This document shows, in pieces, positions 34,063-43,233 of a stretch of DNA of 64,000 nucleotides. Source of the stretch: Azorhizobium doebereinerae UFLA1-100 (GTDB lineage: Bacteria; Pseudomonadota; Alphaproteobacteria; Rhizobiales; Xanthobacteraceae); the NCBI RefSeq assembly GCF_000473085.1, contig NZ_KI421497.1, forward strand, positions 36,249 through 100,248. Reading direction: 5' to 3'. How positions within the stretch are numbered: position 1 is the stretch's first letter; the number at the start of each line of letters is the position of its first letter. Below the pieces are notes generated by a model. The model worked only from the letters and a program-made list of their open reading frames with translations. It was not told the origin of the DNA and ran no database searches. The position numbers and the translations under genes were made by a program.

Positions 34063-36762
34063 GTGACCGCGACACCGGAAGGGAACAGGCCACGCAGCGT
34101 GGAAGGCCAGGCCGCCCAGGCGCTTGAGCGCGCCCTGCGGCGCGCGCGCCATGTCATCCTGTGGGAGCGGGCGTGGCCCGCCCTCGTCACCTTCGGCGTC
34201 GCCCTCGCCCTGTTCCTCGTGGTGTCCTGGGCCGGGCTCTGGCTCATCCTGCCGCCGCTCGGGCGCATCATCGGCATCGTCCTGTTCCTGGCCCTCGGCC
34301 TCGCCGCTTTGTGGCCGGCGCTGCACGTGCGCCTGCCCTCGCGCGCCGAGGCGCTGGCGCGGCTCGACCAGGCCAGCGGCCTCGCCCACCGTCCCGCCAC
34401 CGCCATGGGCGATACGCTCGCCACCAAGCCGGACGATCCCATCGGCGCCGCCCTCTGGCGCGCCCATGTGGCCCGCACCCTTGCCGCCGCGCGCGCCCTG
34501 CGCGCCGGCCTGCCCGCCCCGCGCCTCGCCGCGCGCGACCCGCGCGCGCTGCGGGCGCTGGCGCTGCTCGCCGTCGTCGCCGGCTTCTTCCTGTCGCCGG
34601 GCGACCATTGGAGCCGCATCCGCACCGCCTTCGACTGGCGCGGCGCCGTGGTGCCGCAGACCTATCGCGTCGATGCCTGGATCGACCCGCCGGCCTATAC
34701 CGGCCGCCCGCCGCTGGTGCTGCCGGGCCTGCGCTCGGAGGATGCCACCACGGCGCAGGCCGCCGCCGTCTCGGTTCCCGCCGGCAGCGTGCTGGTGGTG
34801 CGCGCGGCGGGCACCGGCCTTGCCGGCCTGAAGGTGGACGGGGGCCTGGAAGAGGTGAAGCCGGCCGAGCCGGCCGCCGGAGACGCCGGCGCGCCCGCCC
34901 CGGCGCAGAAGGCCGACGCCGCCGCGGGCGAGCGGCGCTTCACCATCGCCGGCCCCGGCGGCGTGAGCTTCGTCGGTCCCGACCAGCGCAGCGCCACCTG
35001 GCGCATCGGCGCGGTGCCGGACGGCAAGCCCAGCATCGCCTTCACCAAGGATCCGCAGCCGGGCGCGCGCAACACGCTGGTGCTGACCTATCGCGTCGAG
35101 GACGACTATGGCGTCAAGGAGGCCCAGGCCACCTTCGCCCCGCTGGCGCCGGAACGCGGCCTGTTTCCCCGCCCCGGCTCGCCCGCGCCGGTGGCCGGCC
35201 GGCCGCTGGTGCCGGCGCCGGACTTCGCCCTGTCGCTGCCGCAGGGCAGCAGCCGCGGCGGCACGGCGCAGACCACCAAGGACCTGATGACCCATCCCTG
35301 GGCCGGCGCCCGCGTGGCGGTGACGCTGAAGGCCAAGGACGAGGCCGGCAACGAGGGCGTCAGTGACACCCGCGTGGCGCGCCTGCCGGCCCGGACCTTC
35401 TCCAAGCCGGTGGCGCGGGCGCTGATCGAGGAACGGCGCCGCCTCGCGCTCGACGGCGCGGCCCGCGGCCGGGTCGAGGCGGTGCTCGCCGCCCTGACCC
35501 TGGCGCCCGCCCAGTTCGCCATCCCCTCCAGCGAGTATCTCGGCCTGCGCACGGCCTATTACCGGCTGAAGAACGCCCGCTCGGACGACGACCTGCGCGG
35601 CGTCGTGGACTATCTGTGGGAGGTCGCGGTCCTGATCGAGGACGGCACGCTCAGCGCCGCCGAGCGCGAGCTGAAGGCCGCCCAGGAGGCTCTGCGCGAG
35701 GCGCTGGAGCGCGGCGCCAGTGATGAGGAGATCAAGCGCCTCGCCCAGGACCTGCGCCAGGCCATGGACAAGATGATGCGCCAGATGGCCGAGCAGGCGC
35801 AGCGCGACGGCGGCAAGGACGCCCGCCCGCTCGACCAGAACACCCGCGTGATCCGCCCGCAGGACCTCCAGCGCATGGTGGACCGCATCGAGAACCTCGC
35901 CCGCAGCGGCTCGCGCGACGCCGCCAAGCAGCTGCTGGACGAATTGCAGGCCATGATGGACGGCATGAAGCCGGGCAACCGCCAGGCCGGCCAGCAGGGG
36001 CAGCAGGGCCAGAGCGAACTGGGCAACATGATCCAGGAGCAGCAGCGCCTGCGCGACCGCACCTACCAGCAGGGCCGCCCCGGGCAGCGCGGACAGCAGG
36101 GGCAACAGGGCCAGCGTGGACAGCAGGGCCAGCGCGGGCAAGGTCAGCAAGGGCAAGGCCAGCAGGGACAGCCGGGCGAGGGCCAGGACGGCCAGGAGGG
36201 CGACACCGGCTTCGGCGAACTCCAGCAGGGCCAGCAGGAGCTGCGCCGGCGCCTCGGCCAGATGCTGGAGCAGTTCCGCCAGCAGCAGCAGGGACGCGGC
36301 CAGGGCCAGCAAGGGCAGCAGGGACAGGGCCAGAACGGCCAGGGCGAACCCGGCGGCGATTCCGCCGGGCGCGCGGGCGACGCCTTCGGCCGGGCCGAGC
36401 AGGCCATGCGCGACGCCGAGGGCGCGCTGGGCGAGGGCAACGGCCAGGGCGCGCTCGATGCCCAGGGCCGGGCGCTCCAGGCGCTGCGCCAGGGCGCGCA
36501 GGCGCTCGCCGACGGCCAGCAGGGCGATCCCAACGGTCCCGGCCCCGGCGGCCCGTCCGGCGAGAGCGCGCAGCGCACCGACCCGCTGGGCCGGCCCATG
36601 CGCACCCAGGACTATGGCGACGATTTCTCGGTGAAGGTGCCGGACGAGGTGGACGCCCAGCGCGCCCGCCAGGTGCTGGAGGAACTGCGCCGCCGCCTGG
36701 AGCAGAACGAGCGGCCGCAGCAGGAGCTGGACTATATCGAGCGCCTGCTGCGCAATTTCTGA
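34063..36762 (+). CDS. TIGR02302/DUF4175 family large membrane-anchored protein
   Basis: 899 residues from GTG 34063 (GGAGGG site just before it); GTG 34045 would add six residues. Two N-terminal membrane helices (ALVTFGVALALFLVVSWAGL and GIVLFLALGLAALWPAL) and a third near residue 170 (ALALLAVVAGFFLS) precede a long periplasmic or extracytoplasmic part with a beta-rich region (YRVDAWIDPPAYTGRPPLV), a coiled-coil (LSAAERELKAAQEALREALE onward) and a low-complexity tail of Gln-Gly-rich repeats (roughly residues 635-800). This layout defines the TIGR02302 family of Hyphomicrobiales, whose function is unknown. The family is usually single-copy and chromosomal. Confidence 0.85.
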   Translation: MTATPEGNRPRSVEGQAAQALERALRRARHVILWERAWPALVTFGVALALFLVVSWAGLWLILPPLGRIIGIVLFLALGLAALWPALHVRLPSRAEALARLDQASGLAHRPATAMGDTLATKPDDPIGAALWRAHVARTLAAARALRAGLPAPRLAARDPRALRALALLAVVAGFFLSPGDHWSRIRTAFDWRGAVVPQTYRVDAWIDPPAYTGRPPLVLPGLRSEDATTAQAAAVSVPAGSVLVVRAAGTGLAGLKVDGGLEEVKPAEPAAGDAGAPAPAQKADAAAGERRFTIAGPGGVSFVGPDQRSATWRIGAVPDGKPSIAFTKDPQPGARNTLVLTYRVEDDYGVKEAQATFAPLAPERGLFPRPGSPAPVAGRPLVPAPDFALSLPQGSSRGGTAQTTKDLMTHPWAGARVAVTLKAKDEAGNEGVSDTRVARLPARTFSKPVARALIEERRRLALDGAARGRVEAVLAALTLAPAQFAIPSSEYLGLRTAYYRLKNARSDDDLRGVVDYLWEVAVLIEDGTLSAAERELKAAQEALREALERGASDEEIKRLAQDLRQAMDKMMRQMAEQAQRDGGKDARPLDQNTRVIRPQDLQRMVDRIENLARSGSRDAAKQLLDELQAMMDGMKPGNRQAGQQGQQGQSELGNMIQEQQRLRDRTYQQGRPGQRGQQGQQGQRGQQGQRGQGQQGQGQQGQPGEGQDGQEGDTGFGELQQGQQELRRRLGQMLEQFRQQQQGRGQGQQGQQGQGQNGQGEPGGDSAGRAGDAFGRAEQAMRDAEGALGEGNGQGALDAQGRALQALRQGAQALADGQQGDPNGPGPGGPSGESAQRTDPLGRPMRTQDYGDDFSVKVPDEVDAQRARQVLEELRRRLEQNERPQQELDYIERLLRNF

Positions 36763-36864
36763 GGGACCTCGGACAACGCGCTCCGGACATGCGCTCCGGC
36801 CGCTCTCCCGATGGCTCTGTGTGGCCCCGGTCGAGGCGCCGGCCGCCATGCGCGATGCGGCCCG

Positions 36865-38604
36865 TCAGGCGTCGGCCCGCAGGTCGGGGATGACGCCGAA
36901 GCCGGTCTTCTCCAGATAGGCGGCGGTTCGCGCCAGCAGCCCGTCATGGTCGCCGAAGCCGGGCAGCGGCGCCGTGAGCGCCGCCAGGTCCGCGTCGCTC
37001 GCGGTCCAGGTCCGGTATTGGCGCCCGTCGCGAAAATCATGGACCGAGCAATCCGCCTTTTTCACCACGAAGGACGATTCCCACACGCGGCAGTCCTCCG
37101 CCCGGTCCATGACCGATACAGTGGTAAAATCGACCGTCTCCCCGCTGCCCAAAGCTTCGTTGAACGAGACATGCAGGGTCCAGCGCGCCGTCTGCACAAA
37201 CAAGCCGAGGCGCCGGCCGGGAACATGCTCGGGGTTCATGACGGGACTGGGATCGCCCGGATCGCGGCCCCAATAGCTGACCAGCAGGCGGGTGTCCGTT
37301 TCCGGCACAAGGTAGGCGACACAAAACCGCTCCCGCCGGTCGTAGCGCCGCTCGGCCTCCGCCCGCGACAGCGGACCGACCAGCTTCGGTCCGTCGGCAA
37401 CACGCAGCCACCGGCTCGCGAACCGCTCCTCGCCGGGCACATCGGGCAAGGGTTGGAAAAGGGACCGAGGCGGTTCCGGCCAGGGCTGGCGCGCGAACTC
37501 GGGATCGCGGGTCAACGCGTTCCGCCGCGCCGGCGCCTCCTGCGGCAGCTCGACGGGAAACGGCGTCGGCAGCCAATCCTCTCCCAGCTTCAGTTCTGCC
37601 GCCGCCGCAGCCTCCAGGGCGTGCAGCTCGGCGCACAACTCTCCAATCGGCCGCGACAGATATGACCGCTGTTCGCGGGCGGTCGCCGGCTGCGTCTGCT
37701 CCAGTTCCTCCACATAGGCCTCGGCCTGCGCCCGTTCGCCGGCCAGGAGGAAGGCCCGCACCGGCGACAGGGCATGAGACCACTCGGAGCGGCGCATCCT
37801 GGACCTGGCGGCGATGTCCTGCGCGAACGCGCCGAGGGACGTTATGGGACCGAGCGGCGCGAATACCTCCTCATCCAGGCGGTCCAGCAGCAGCGGCACG
37901 AAATCTGGCTCCCAGACCGCCCAATGGCCATCGTGCAGTGTCTTGCGCACGATCGGTCCATTGGGGTGATGGTAGAGTGGCCGGACTTGGCGCTCGATGC
38001 GAAACGCATAGCGATCAGATGTGCGGTCGAAGAACACCCCGCGCAGCAGATGGCGCACCGGCGTGATGACCAGCGAGCGGCCCACCAGCCGCAGGTCCGG
38101 CCGCAGGGCCAGCAGCGGAGCGAGATAGCGCTTGAGGTCCGCCGGCCGCGTGCCGGGCTGGCGCCCCTTGGCCGCCTCGGCCTCGGCAGCGGCCGCGGCC
38201 GCCTGCAGATTCTTGCGGGCCACGGCGATGGCGCCGTCGGCATCGAGCAGGGCATCCTCCGCCTCGTCGAACACCGCCGCACCCAGGAGATGCGCCAGGG
38301 CGGCGGCAGCGCACAGGCCGGCGAGCATCTCCTCCGTGTCGCCGCCCCAGCGAAAGCTCGCGGTGCGGTCGAAGGCCGGATCGATCTCGCCGGCGAACCG
38401 GGCCAGCAATTCCTGGTCGTCGAACACGTCGAACTCGACCCCGGCGGCCGCGCGCCGCAGCCGCACCGGCATCCGGCCGCGATGCCCCTCCAGCCCGCCC
38501 CGCCCGCCGAGGGCGACGGGAAATCCCAGCTCCTTCAGCGCCCCGTTCACCGCCGCGCGGGACGGCAGCGGGCCGCGAAACATCACATGGCTTTCCATCG
38601 ACAT
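36865..38604 (-). CDS. Hypothetical protein of unknown function
   Basis: 579 residues from ATG 38604 (MSMESHVMFRG); a frame open further upstream adds an unlikely hydrophobic leader. I do not recognise the family. The first 120 residues look like a globular sensor-type domain (KELGFPVALGG, GVEFDVFDDQELLARFAGE, FRWGGDTEEMLAGLCAAAAL). The centre contains LDLKRYLAPLLALRPDL-like and RLVGRSLVITPVRHLLRGVFF with many charged residues, then a helical region (AFLLAGERAQAEAYVEELEQ). The end (FVVKKADCSVHDFRDGRQYR) is beta-rich. No signal peptide, no membrane span. It could be a large cytosolic effector-immunity or regulatory protein, but nothing in the context supports either. Transcribed alone from the AT-rich upstream gap. 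Confidence 0.6.
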   Translation of the reverse strand: MSMESHVMFRGPLPSRAAVNGALKELGFPVALGGRGGLEGHRGRMPVRLRRAAAGVEFDVFDDQELLARFAGEIDPAFDRTASFRWGGDTEEMLAGLCAAAALAHLLGAAVFDEAEDALLDADGAIAVARKNLQAAAAAAEAEAAKGRQPGTRPADLKRYLAPLLALRPDLRLVGRSLVITPVRHLLRGVFFDRTSDRYAFRIERQVRPLYHHPNGPIVRKTLHDGHWAVWEPDFVPLLLDRLDEEVFAPLGPITSLGAFAQDIAARSRMRRSEWSHALSPVRAFLLAGERAQAEAYVEELEQTQPATAREQRSYLSRPIGELCAELHALEAAAAAELKLGEDWLPTPFPVELPQEAPARRNALTRDPEFARQPWPEPPRSLFQPLPDVPGEERFASRWLRVADGPKLVGPLSRAEAERRYDRRERFCVAYLVPETDTRLLVSYWGRDPGDPSPVMNPEHVPGRRLGLFVQTARWTLHVSFNEALGSGETVDFTTVSVMDRAEDCRVWESSFVVKKADCSVHDFRDGRQYRTWTASDADLAALTAPLPGFGDHDGLLARTAAYLEKTGFGVIPDLRADA

Positions 38605-38652
38605 GAGCCAGCCCCCCGGCCAACGCCCGCCTCGGCATATGTGCTGGAAGTC

Positions 38653-38680
38653 AGCATAGAACAAAAAGAGAACAATACAA
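38653..38680 (-). promoter_or_regulatory. Candidate vegetative promoter of the 579-residue gene
   Basis: TTGTAT (38680-38675) and TATGCT (38658-38653) on the minus strand are separated by 16 bases, inside the most AT-rich patch of this region and about 50 bp before the start. GGAA and TTCC arms around 38694-38708 form a short inverted repeat just upstream. Confidence 0.4.
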
Positions 38681-38735
38681 CCCGGAACAATCCATTCCGA
38701 GGCATGCAACCGGACCGCCGAGCGGCACCGGACAG

Positions 38736-38760
38736 CAAAAAGCCGGCCCGCGGGCCGGCT
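38736..38760 (-). terminator. Rho-independent terminator after hpt
   Basis: AGCCGGCCCG and CGGGCCGGCT (38741-38760) form a perfect 10-bp palindrome without a loop, and the minus strand continues with five Ts (38740-38736). It lies 25 bp after the hpt stop, so it is the hpt terminator. Confidence 0.8.
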
Positions 38761-38784
38761 TTCAGGACGCGCGACGCGGCGCTG

Positions 38785-39321
38785 CTACCCCAACTGCTCG
38801 ATATGGCCGATGAACGGCAATTGCCGGAAGGCATGGGCGACGTCCATGCCGTAGCCGACCACGAACAGGTCCGGGCAGACGAAGCCCACATAGTCGGCAT
38901 CCACGCGCACCGCCCGCTTGCCGGGCTTCTCCAGCAGCACGGCCACCAGCACCCGGCGGGCGCCGCGCGCCATCAGCAGATCCTTGGCGAAGGCGAGCGT
39001 CCGGCCGGATTCGAGGATGTCGTCCACCAGCAGCACGTCGCGGCCGCGCACGTCGCTCTCCACGTCGCGCAGGATCGCCACCTGGCCGGACGACACCTGC
39101 GCGTCGCGGTAGCTGGAGAGGTGGACGAACTCCATTTCCGGCGCCATGCCGGAAGCGTGCATGGCGCGCAGCAGGTCGGCGGCGAAGATGAACGAACCCT
39201 TCAGGACCGCGACCACAAGCAGCTTCTCCAGCCCCGCGCCGGCGATTTCGCTGGCCAATTCGCGATTCCGGGCGGCAATGCGGTTCTCATCAAACAGAAC
39301 TTTAACGGGTGGTAAGGACAT
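38785..39321 (-). CDS. hpt: Hypoxanthine phosphoribosyltransferase
   Basis: 178 residues. It converts hypoxanthine (and often guanine) plus PRPP to the nucleotide in purine salvage. The PRPP-binding motif VLLVDDILESGRTLAFA is near residue 100, the substrate-loop LKGSFIFAADLLRAM near 45, and VGFVCPDLFVVGYGMD near the end matches the purine-binding aspartate block. The start at 39321 follows a GGAGGAACC ribosome site. A clear terminator follows. The purine-catabolic genes lie 11 kb away and are not in the same transcript. Confidence 0.94.
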   Translation of the reverse strand: MSLPPVKVLFDENRIAARNRELASEIAGAGLEKLLVVAVLKGSFIFAADLLRAMHASGMAPEMEFVHLSSYRDAQVSSGQVAILRDVESDVRGRDVLLVDDILESGRTLAFAKDLLMARGARRVLVAVLLEKPGKRAVRVDADYVGFVCPDLFVVGYGMDVAHAFRQLPFIGHIEQLG

Positions 39322-39491
39322 GGTTCCTCCGTGGTGTCCGAGCATGCCGCGCCGGAGGGAGATCGTCCAGGGCGCGCAGGCGGGGCGCCCCCAATCGCCG
39401 CGGAAGCCGGGCTTCCGCTGGATTCACCCTGACGTCTTCCCGCTCTATGGTGGCGCGCGAAGGCGGTCGCGATTCGAGGAAGGTGAAAGGC

Positions 39492-40151
39492 GTGGTCCGG
39501 TTCGAGAATGTGGGCCTGAGGTACGGCATGGGGCCGGAGGTGCTGAAGGACGTGACCTTCGGCATCGAGCCGAACTCGTTCCAGTTCCTCACCGGCCCCT
39601 CCGGCGCGGGCAAGACCACCCTGATGCGCCTGCTGTTCCTCTCGCTGAAGCCGACGCGCGGCCTCATCACCATGTTCGGGCGCGACGTCTCCTCGCTCGA
39701 TCCCGACGAGGTGGCGGTGATCCGCCGCCGCATCGGCATCGTGTTCCAGGACTTCCGCCTGCTGGACCATTTCACCACCTATGAGAACGTCGCCCTGCCG
39801 CTGCGCGTGCTCGGCAAGGAGGAGGCAAGCTACCGCGCCGAGGTGACGGAGCTGCTGCACTGGGTCGGGCTCGGCGACCGCATGCACGTGCTGCCCCCGG
39901 TGCTTTCGGGCGGCGAGAAGCAGCGCGCGGCCATCGCCCGCGCGCTGATCGGCCGGCCGGAATTCCTGCTCGCCGACGAGCCCACCGGCAATGTGGACCC
40001 GACGCTGGCCCGCCGCCTGCTGCGCCTGTTCGTGGAGCTGAACCGCTCCGGCACCTCGGTGCTGCTGGCCACCCACGACATCGCGCTGATGGACCAGTTC
40101 GATGCCCGCCGCCTGGTGATCGCGGACGGACGGCTCTATGTCTACGACTGA
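39492..40151 (+). CDS. ftsE: Cell division ATP-binding protein FtsE
   Basis: 219 residues from GTG 39492; a GAGGAAGG site lies about 8 bases upstream and the domain begins at once (VVRFENVGLRYGMGPEVL). Walker A GPSGAGKTTLMRLLFLSL, Q-loop IGIVFQDFRLLDH, signature LSGGEKQRAAIARAL and Walker B FLLADEPTGNVDP are complete. FtsE pairs with FtsX at the septum to regulate peptidoglycan hydrolases during division. FtsX starts inside the last 14 bp of this gene, the usual ftsEX coupling. An ATG at 39447 is in frame but lacks a ribosome site. Confidence 0.94.
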   Translation: MVRFENVGLRYGMGPEVLKDVTFGIEPNSFQFLTGPSGAGKTTLMRLLFLSLKPTRGLITMFGRDVSSLDPDEVAVIRRRIGIVFQDFRLLDHFTTYENVALPLRVLGKEEASYRAEVTELLHWVGLGDRMHVLPPVLSGGEKQRAAIARALIGRPEFLLADEPTGNVDPTLARRLLRLFVELNRSGTSVLLATHDIALMDQFDARRLVIADGRLYVYD

Positions 40152-41121
40152 GACGCCCCCCCTCCCCGCCCCCCCGCCGCCGGCCGGCACGCCGGACAAG
40201 CCGCGCCCGGCGAAGCTGAAGCCGAAGGCCGCCCCGGTCACGCCCATCGTGCCGCGCGCCACGGTGGCCGGCCGCGCCCTGGTGGCGGTGGTGGCGATCA
40301 TGACCTTCCTCGCCGCGCTCACCATCGGCTCGGTCATGGCGGTGCGCACCACGGCGGGCGCCTGGCGCAGCGACGTGACCCGCGAGGTGACCATCCAGAT
40401 CCGCGCCGGCGACAAGGCGGTGACCGACGCCCAGGTGCGCACCGCCGTGGACCTCGCCCGGCAGACCCCGGGCATCGCCGAAGCCCACGTGCTCACCGAC
40501 ACCGAGACCAGCCGCCTGCTGGAGCCCTGGCTCGGCGCCGGGCTGGACTATTCCGACCTGCCGGTGCCTCGCATCGTGGTGCTGCGGCTCGATCCATCGG
40601 TCCCGGCCGACCTCGCCCGGCTGCGCCGCACCCTCACCGACCGCATCCCCACCGCCGCGCTGGACGACCACCGCACCTGGTCGCGGCGGCTCGGCGCCAT
40701 GGCGGAGGGGGTGATGTATGTCGGCTTCGGCCTGCTGGCGCTGGTCGCCACCGCCACCGTGCTCTCGGTGGTGTTCGCCACCCGCGCGGCGGTGGCCACC
40801 AACCGCTCCATCGTCGAGGTGCTGCATTTCGTCGGCGCCCGCGACGGCTTCATCGCCGCCCAGTTCCAGCGCCATTTCCTCAAGATCGGCACCCAGGGCG
40901 GGGTGCTGGGCGGGGTGGCGGCGGCGGCGCTGTTTGGCGCGCTCATGAGCCTGCCCCGCTTCGGCTTCGAGGCCGATCCGGAGAATCCCGGCATCCTCAC
41001 CTGGCTCGATCCCGGCTGGCTCGGCTTCGGCGGCATCGTCGCCGCGGTGGTGGTGATCGCGCTGGTCACGGCGCTGACCTCGCGCATCACCGTCTACCGC
41101 ACCCTGCGGACCATCACATGA
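40138..41121 (+). CDS. ftsX: Cell division protein FtsX
   Basis: 327 residues with a proline-rich cytoplasmic N-terminus (about 40 residues, many PPP and APV), then a membrane helix (GRALVAVVAIMTFLAALTIG), a periplasmic domain (DVTREVTIQIRAGDKAVTDA), and three more helices (VMYVGFGLLALVATATVLSV, GGVLGGVAAAALFGALMSL, FGGIVAAVVVIALVTALTSR). The four-helix FtsX pattern and the 14-bp overlap with ftsE make the call secure; FtsX passes ATP-driven motion to murein hydrolases outside. Confidence 0.9.
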   Translation: MSTTETPPLPAPPPPAGTPDKPRPAKLKPKAAPVTPIVPRATVAGRALVAVVAIMTFLAALTIGSVMAVRTTAGAWRSDVTREVTIQIRAGDKAVTDAQVRTAVDLARQTPGIAEAHVLTDTETSRLLEPWLGAGLDYSDLPVPRIVVLRLDPSVPADLARLRRTLTDRIPTAALDDHRTWSRRLGAMAEGVMYVGFGLLALVATATVLSVVFATRAAVATNRSIVEVLHFVGARDGFIAAQFQRHFLKIGTQGGVLGGVAAAALFGALMSLPRFGFEADPENPGILTWLDPGWLGFGGIVAAVVVIALVTALTSRITVYRTLRTIT

Positions 41122-41191
41122 GGCGCGGGGCCGCGCCCGCGGCTGCCCCGAAGTCCTCGCGTCTGCCGCATTTGTCGGGCATCCTTCGGCC

Positions 41192-41959
41192 ATGACGGTG
41201 ACCCAGACGGCCGGCACGACCCGGCCCGAACAGTCGACAGGCAGGGCGCCGCGGCGCGGACCGGGTTTCTGGGTGCGCCGCGCGGCGGTGGTGCTGGCAT
41301 TTGCCTTCGGCAGCCTCGCCCTGGTGTTCGTGGGCGGCTTCGTCGTGTTCACCACCGCCATCGCGCCGCGCGAGCCGGCGCAGCTCAAGCGGTCCGACGG
41401 CATCGTCGTGCTCACGGGCGGGGCCTCGCGCATTTCCGACGGCGTCCAGTTGCTGGCCTCCGGCCACGGCCAGCGCCTGCTGATCACCGGCGTCAACCGC
41501 ACCACCTCGCCGGACGAGATCCGCCGCACCCTGCCGGACAACGAGCACCTGCTGGATTGCTGCGTCGATCTCGGCCACCGGGCGCTGAACACCTTCGGCA
41601 ACGCCATCGAGGCGGCCGAATGGACGCGGGCGCAGCACTTCCGCTCGCTGGTGGTGGTCACCTCCGCCTGGCACATGCCCCGCGCCCTGGTGGAACTGGG
41701 CCGCGCCCTGCCGGAAGTGGAGCTGCAACCCTATCCGGTGGTGACGGACCGGATGCAGGCGCCGCGGTGGTGGACCGACCCGCAGACGGTGAAGCTCCTC
41801 CTCAAGGAATATTTGAAGTACATGATGGCGCAGGCCAAGATCCGCCCCGCCCAGGCGGTCGCGCCCAAGGCCGCGCCGGCGGCGTCGCCCGCTCCCGCGC
41901 CGGGCGCGCAGGCATCCATGGCCGGATCGATTCACGGGGCGGACAGGAAGCCCGAGTGA
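41192..41959 (+). CDS. YdcF/DUF218 family protein
   Basis: 255 residues. One membrane segment (VVLAFAFGSLALVFVGGFVV, residues 33-52) anchors a DUF218 domain: GIVVLTGGASRISDGVQLLA, LLITGVNRTTSPDE, NTFGNAIEAAEW and SLVVVTSAWHMPRALVEL. The family includes ElyC and SanA, tied to envelope-sugar metabolism. The alanine/proline-rich C-terminus looks disordered. It overlaps plsC by 4 bp (GTGA), so the two are coupled, and follows ftsX by 70 bp. Confidence 0.88.
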   Translation: MTVTQTAGTTRPEQSTGRAPRRGPGFWVRRAAVVLAFAFGSLALVFVGGFVVFTTAIAPREPAQLKRSDGIVVLTGGASRISDGVQLLASGHGQRLLITGVNRTTSPDEIRRTLPDNEHLLDCCVDLGHRALNTFGNAIEAAEWTRAQHFRSLVVVTSAWHMPRALVELGRALPEVELQPYPVVTDRMQAPRWWTDPQTVKLLLKEYLKYMMAQAKIRPAQAVAPKAAPAASPAPAPGAQASMAGSIHGADRKPE

Positions 41960-42720
41960 CCCTGCTGCGTTCTCTGCTGTTCCAGCTGCTGTTCTACAGC
42001 GTCACCATCCTCTACATGCTGGTGTGCCTGCCGGTTCTGCCGTTCATATCGCGGCAGGCCATGTGGCACGGCATCGTGCTGCCATGGGCGCGGATCACCG
42101 GCTTCCTGCTGCGGGTGGTGGTCGGCACCAAGGTGGAGGTCGTCGGGCGCGAGAACATCCCCGCCGGCCCGCTGCTGATCGCCTCCAAGCACCAGTCGGC
42201 GTGGGAGACCCTCGCTTTGCTGCCGCTGTTCAGCGACGCCACCTTCATCCTGAAGCGCGAATTGATGTGGCTGCCGCTGTTCGGCTGGTACCTGACCAAG
42301 GGTCGGGTCATCCCCATCGATCGCGGCGCCCGCGCCGCCGCGCTGAAGAGCATGACCGCGCGGGCGCGGGCCGAGCTCGCCACCGGCCGCCAGATCATCA
42401 TCTTCCCCGAGGGCACGCGCCGCCCGCCCGGCGCGCCGCCCGCCTACAAGTTCGGCGTCGCCCATCTCTACACCTCGTTCGGCGTGCCCTGCCTGCCCAT
42501 CGCGCTGAACTCCGGCCTCTATTGGCCGCGCAACGCGCTGATCCGGCGGCCGGGCACCATCCGGGTGGAGATCCTGCCGCCGATCCCGCCCGGCCTGCCG
42601 CGGGACGCGTTCTTCAGCCGGCTCCAGAGCGACATCGAGACCGCCAGCGACCGCCTGCTGGCGCAAGGCCGCGCGGACCTGGGACCGGACGCGCCCGCCC
42701 CCGTCCCCGCCGCTCCGTAA
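41956..42720 (+). CDS. plsC: 1-acyl-sn-glycerol-3-phosphate acyltransferase
   Basis: 254 residues from GTG 41956. An N-terminal membrane segment (SLLFQLLFYSVTILYMLVCL) precedes the acyltransferase motifs: HQSAWE (the HX4D/E catalytic motif; Glu in place of Asp, as in many alphaproteobacterial PlsC), FILKRELMWLPLFGWYL, and the FPEGTRRPPGAPPAYKFG substrate motif. It makes phosphatidic acid in the inner membrane. Overlaps the YdcF gene by 4 bp. A proline-rich tail ends the protein. Confidence 0.92.
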   Translation: MTLLRSLLFQLLFYSVTILYMLVCLPVLPFISRQAMWHGIVLPWARITGFLLRVVVGTKVEVVGRENIPAGPLLIASKHQSAWETLALLPLFSDATFILKRELMWLPLFGWYLTKGRVIPIDRGARAAALKSMTARARAELATGRQIIIFPEGTRRPPGAPPAYKFGVAHLYTSFGVPCLPIALNSGLYWPRNALIRRPGTIRVEILPPIPPGLPRDAFFSRLQSDIETASDRLLAQGRADLGPDAPAPVPAAP

Positions 42721-42788
42721 TTATCCCCGTAACCATACCCTGTGGAAAACTGTTGCGGGGTCCGAATCGGCGTTCTAGTTTCGTTCTC

Positions 42789-43202
42789 ATGAACGCCACT
42801 GATTCGCTCCTCATTCCATTGTCTGACGCTGGTCGGCTGAGCGGCCTTACCGATGGCGCGCTGGGTGCGCGCTATCGTTTCTGGCGCGATCAGGACGGCG
42901 TCCGCCATGTGTTTTCGGTGTATCCGGCGGACGACGCGCCGGACTATCCCGAGGCCCTCGCCATCGCGGTCCGGCGCACCCCCGCCGGCTCCATCGCGGT
43001 GTGGGCCGGCATGCCCGGAGAGGCGGCCAACCGGGCCGCGCGCCGGGCGATGGCGGAAGAAATCCACATCCATGTGATGGGCGAGGACGCGCCCGAGGCG
43101 CTCCGGCGGCTGCTGACGCCGCGCCCCTGCGCCATGGACATGCTGGCGCTGCCCGCCCCGGCCCGCCGCACCCAGGACGCCGAGCGCCGCCACGCCGCCT
43201 GA
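42789..43202 (+). CDS. Hypothetical protein
   Basis: 137 residues, no membrane span. Pattern: RYRFWRDQDGVRHVFSVYPADD, then AIAVRRTPAGSIAVWAGMPG and a helix ending at ALRRLLTPRPC. The AHVFSVYP/GxAVWxG layout matches small unnamed proteins widely kept in Hyphomicrobiales; I cannot assign a role. Starts 69 bp after plsC, in the same direction. Could be expressed with it. Confidence 0.6.
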   Translation: MNATDSLLIPLSDAGRLSGLTDGALGARYRFWRDQDGVRHVFSVYPADDAPDYPEALAIAVRRTPAGSIAVWAGMPGEAANRAARRAMAEEIHIHVMGEDAPEALRRLLTPRPCAMDMLALPAPARRTQDAERRHAA

Positions 43203-43233
43203 GGCCTCGCCCCAGCGACACCATCCCGGCCGC

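Noticed and set aside
36000-36350. Short repeated units suggesting a CRISPR array
   Set aside because: They are in-frame Gln-Gly codon repeats within the TIGR02302 gene, not regularly spaced repeats with unique spacers.
33778-36849. 1023-codon open frame antisense to the TIGR02302 gene
   Set aside because: High-GC shadow: composition is Leu/Ala/Arg-rich noise with no family pattern, while the plus-strand frame has domains and a ribosome site.
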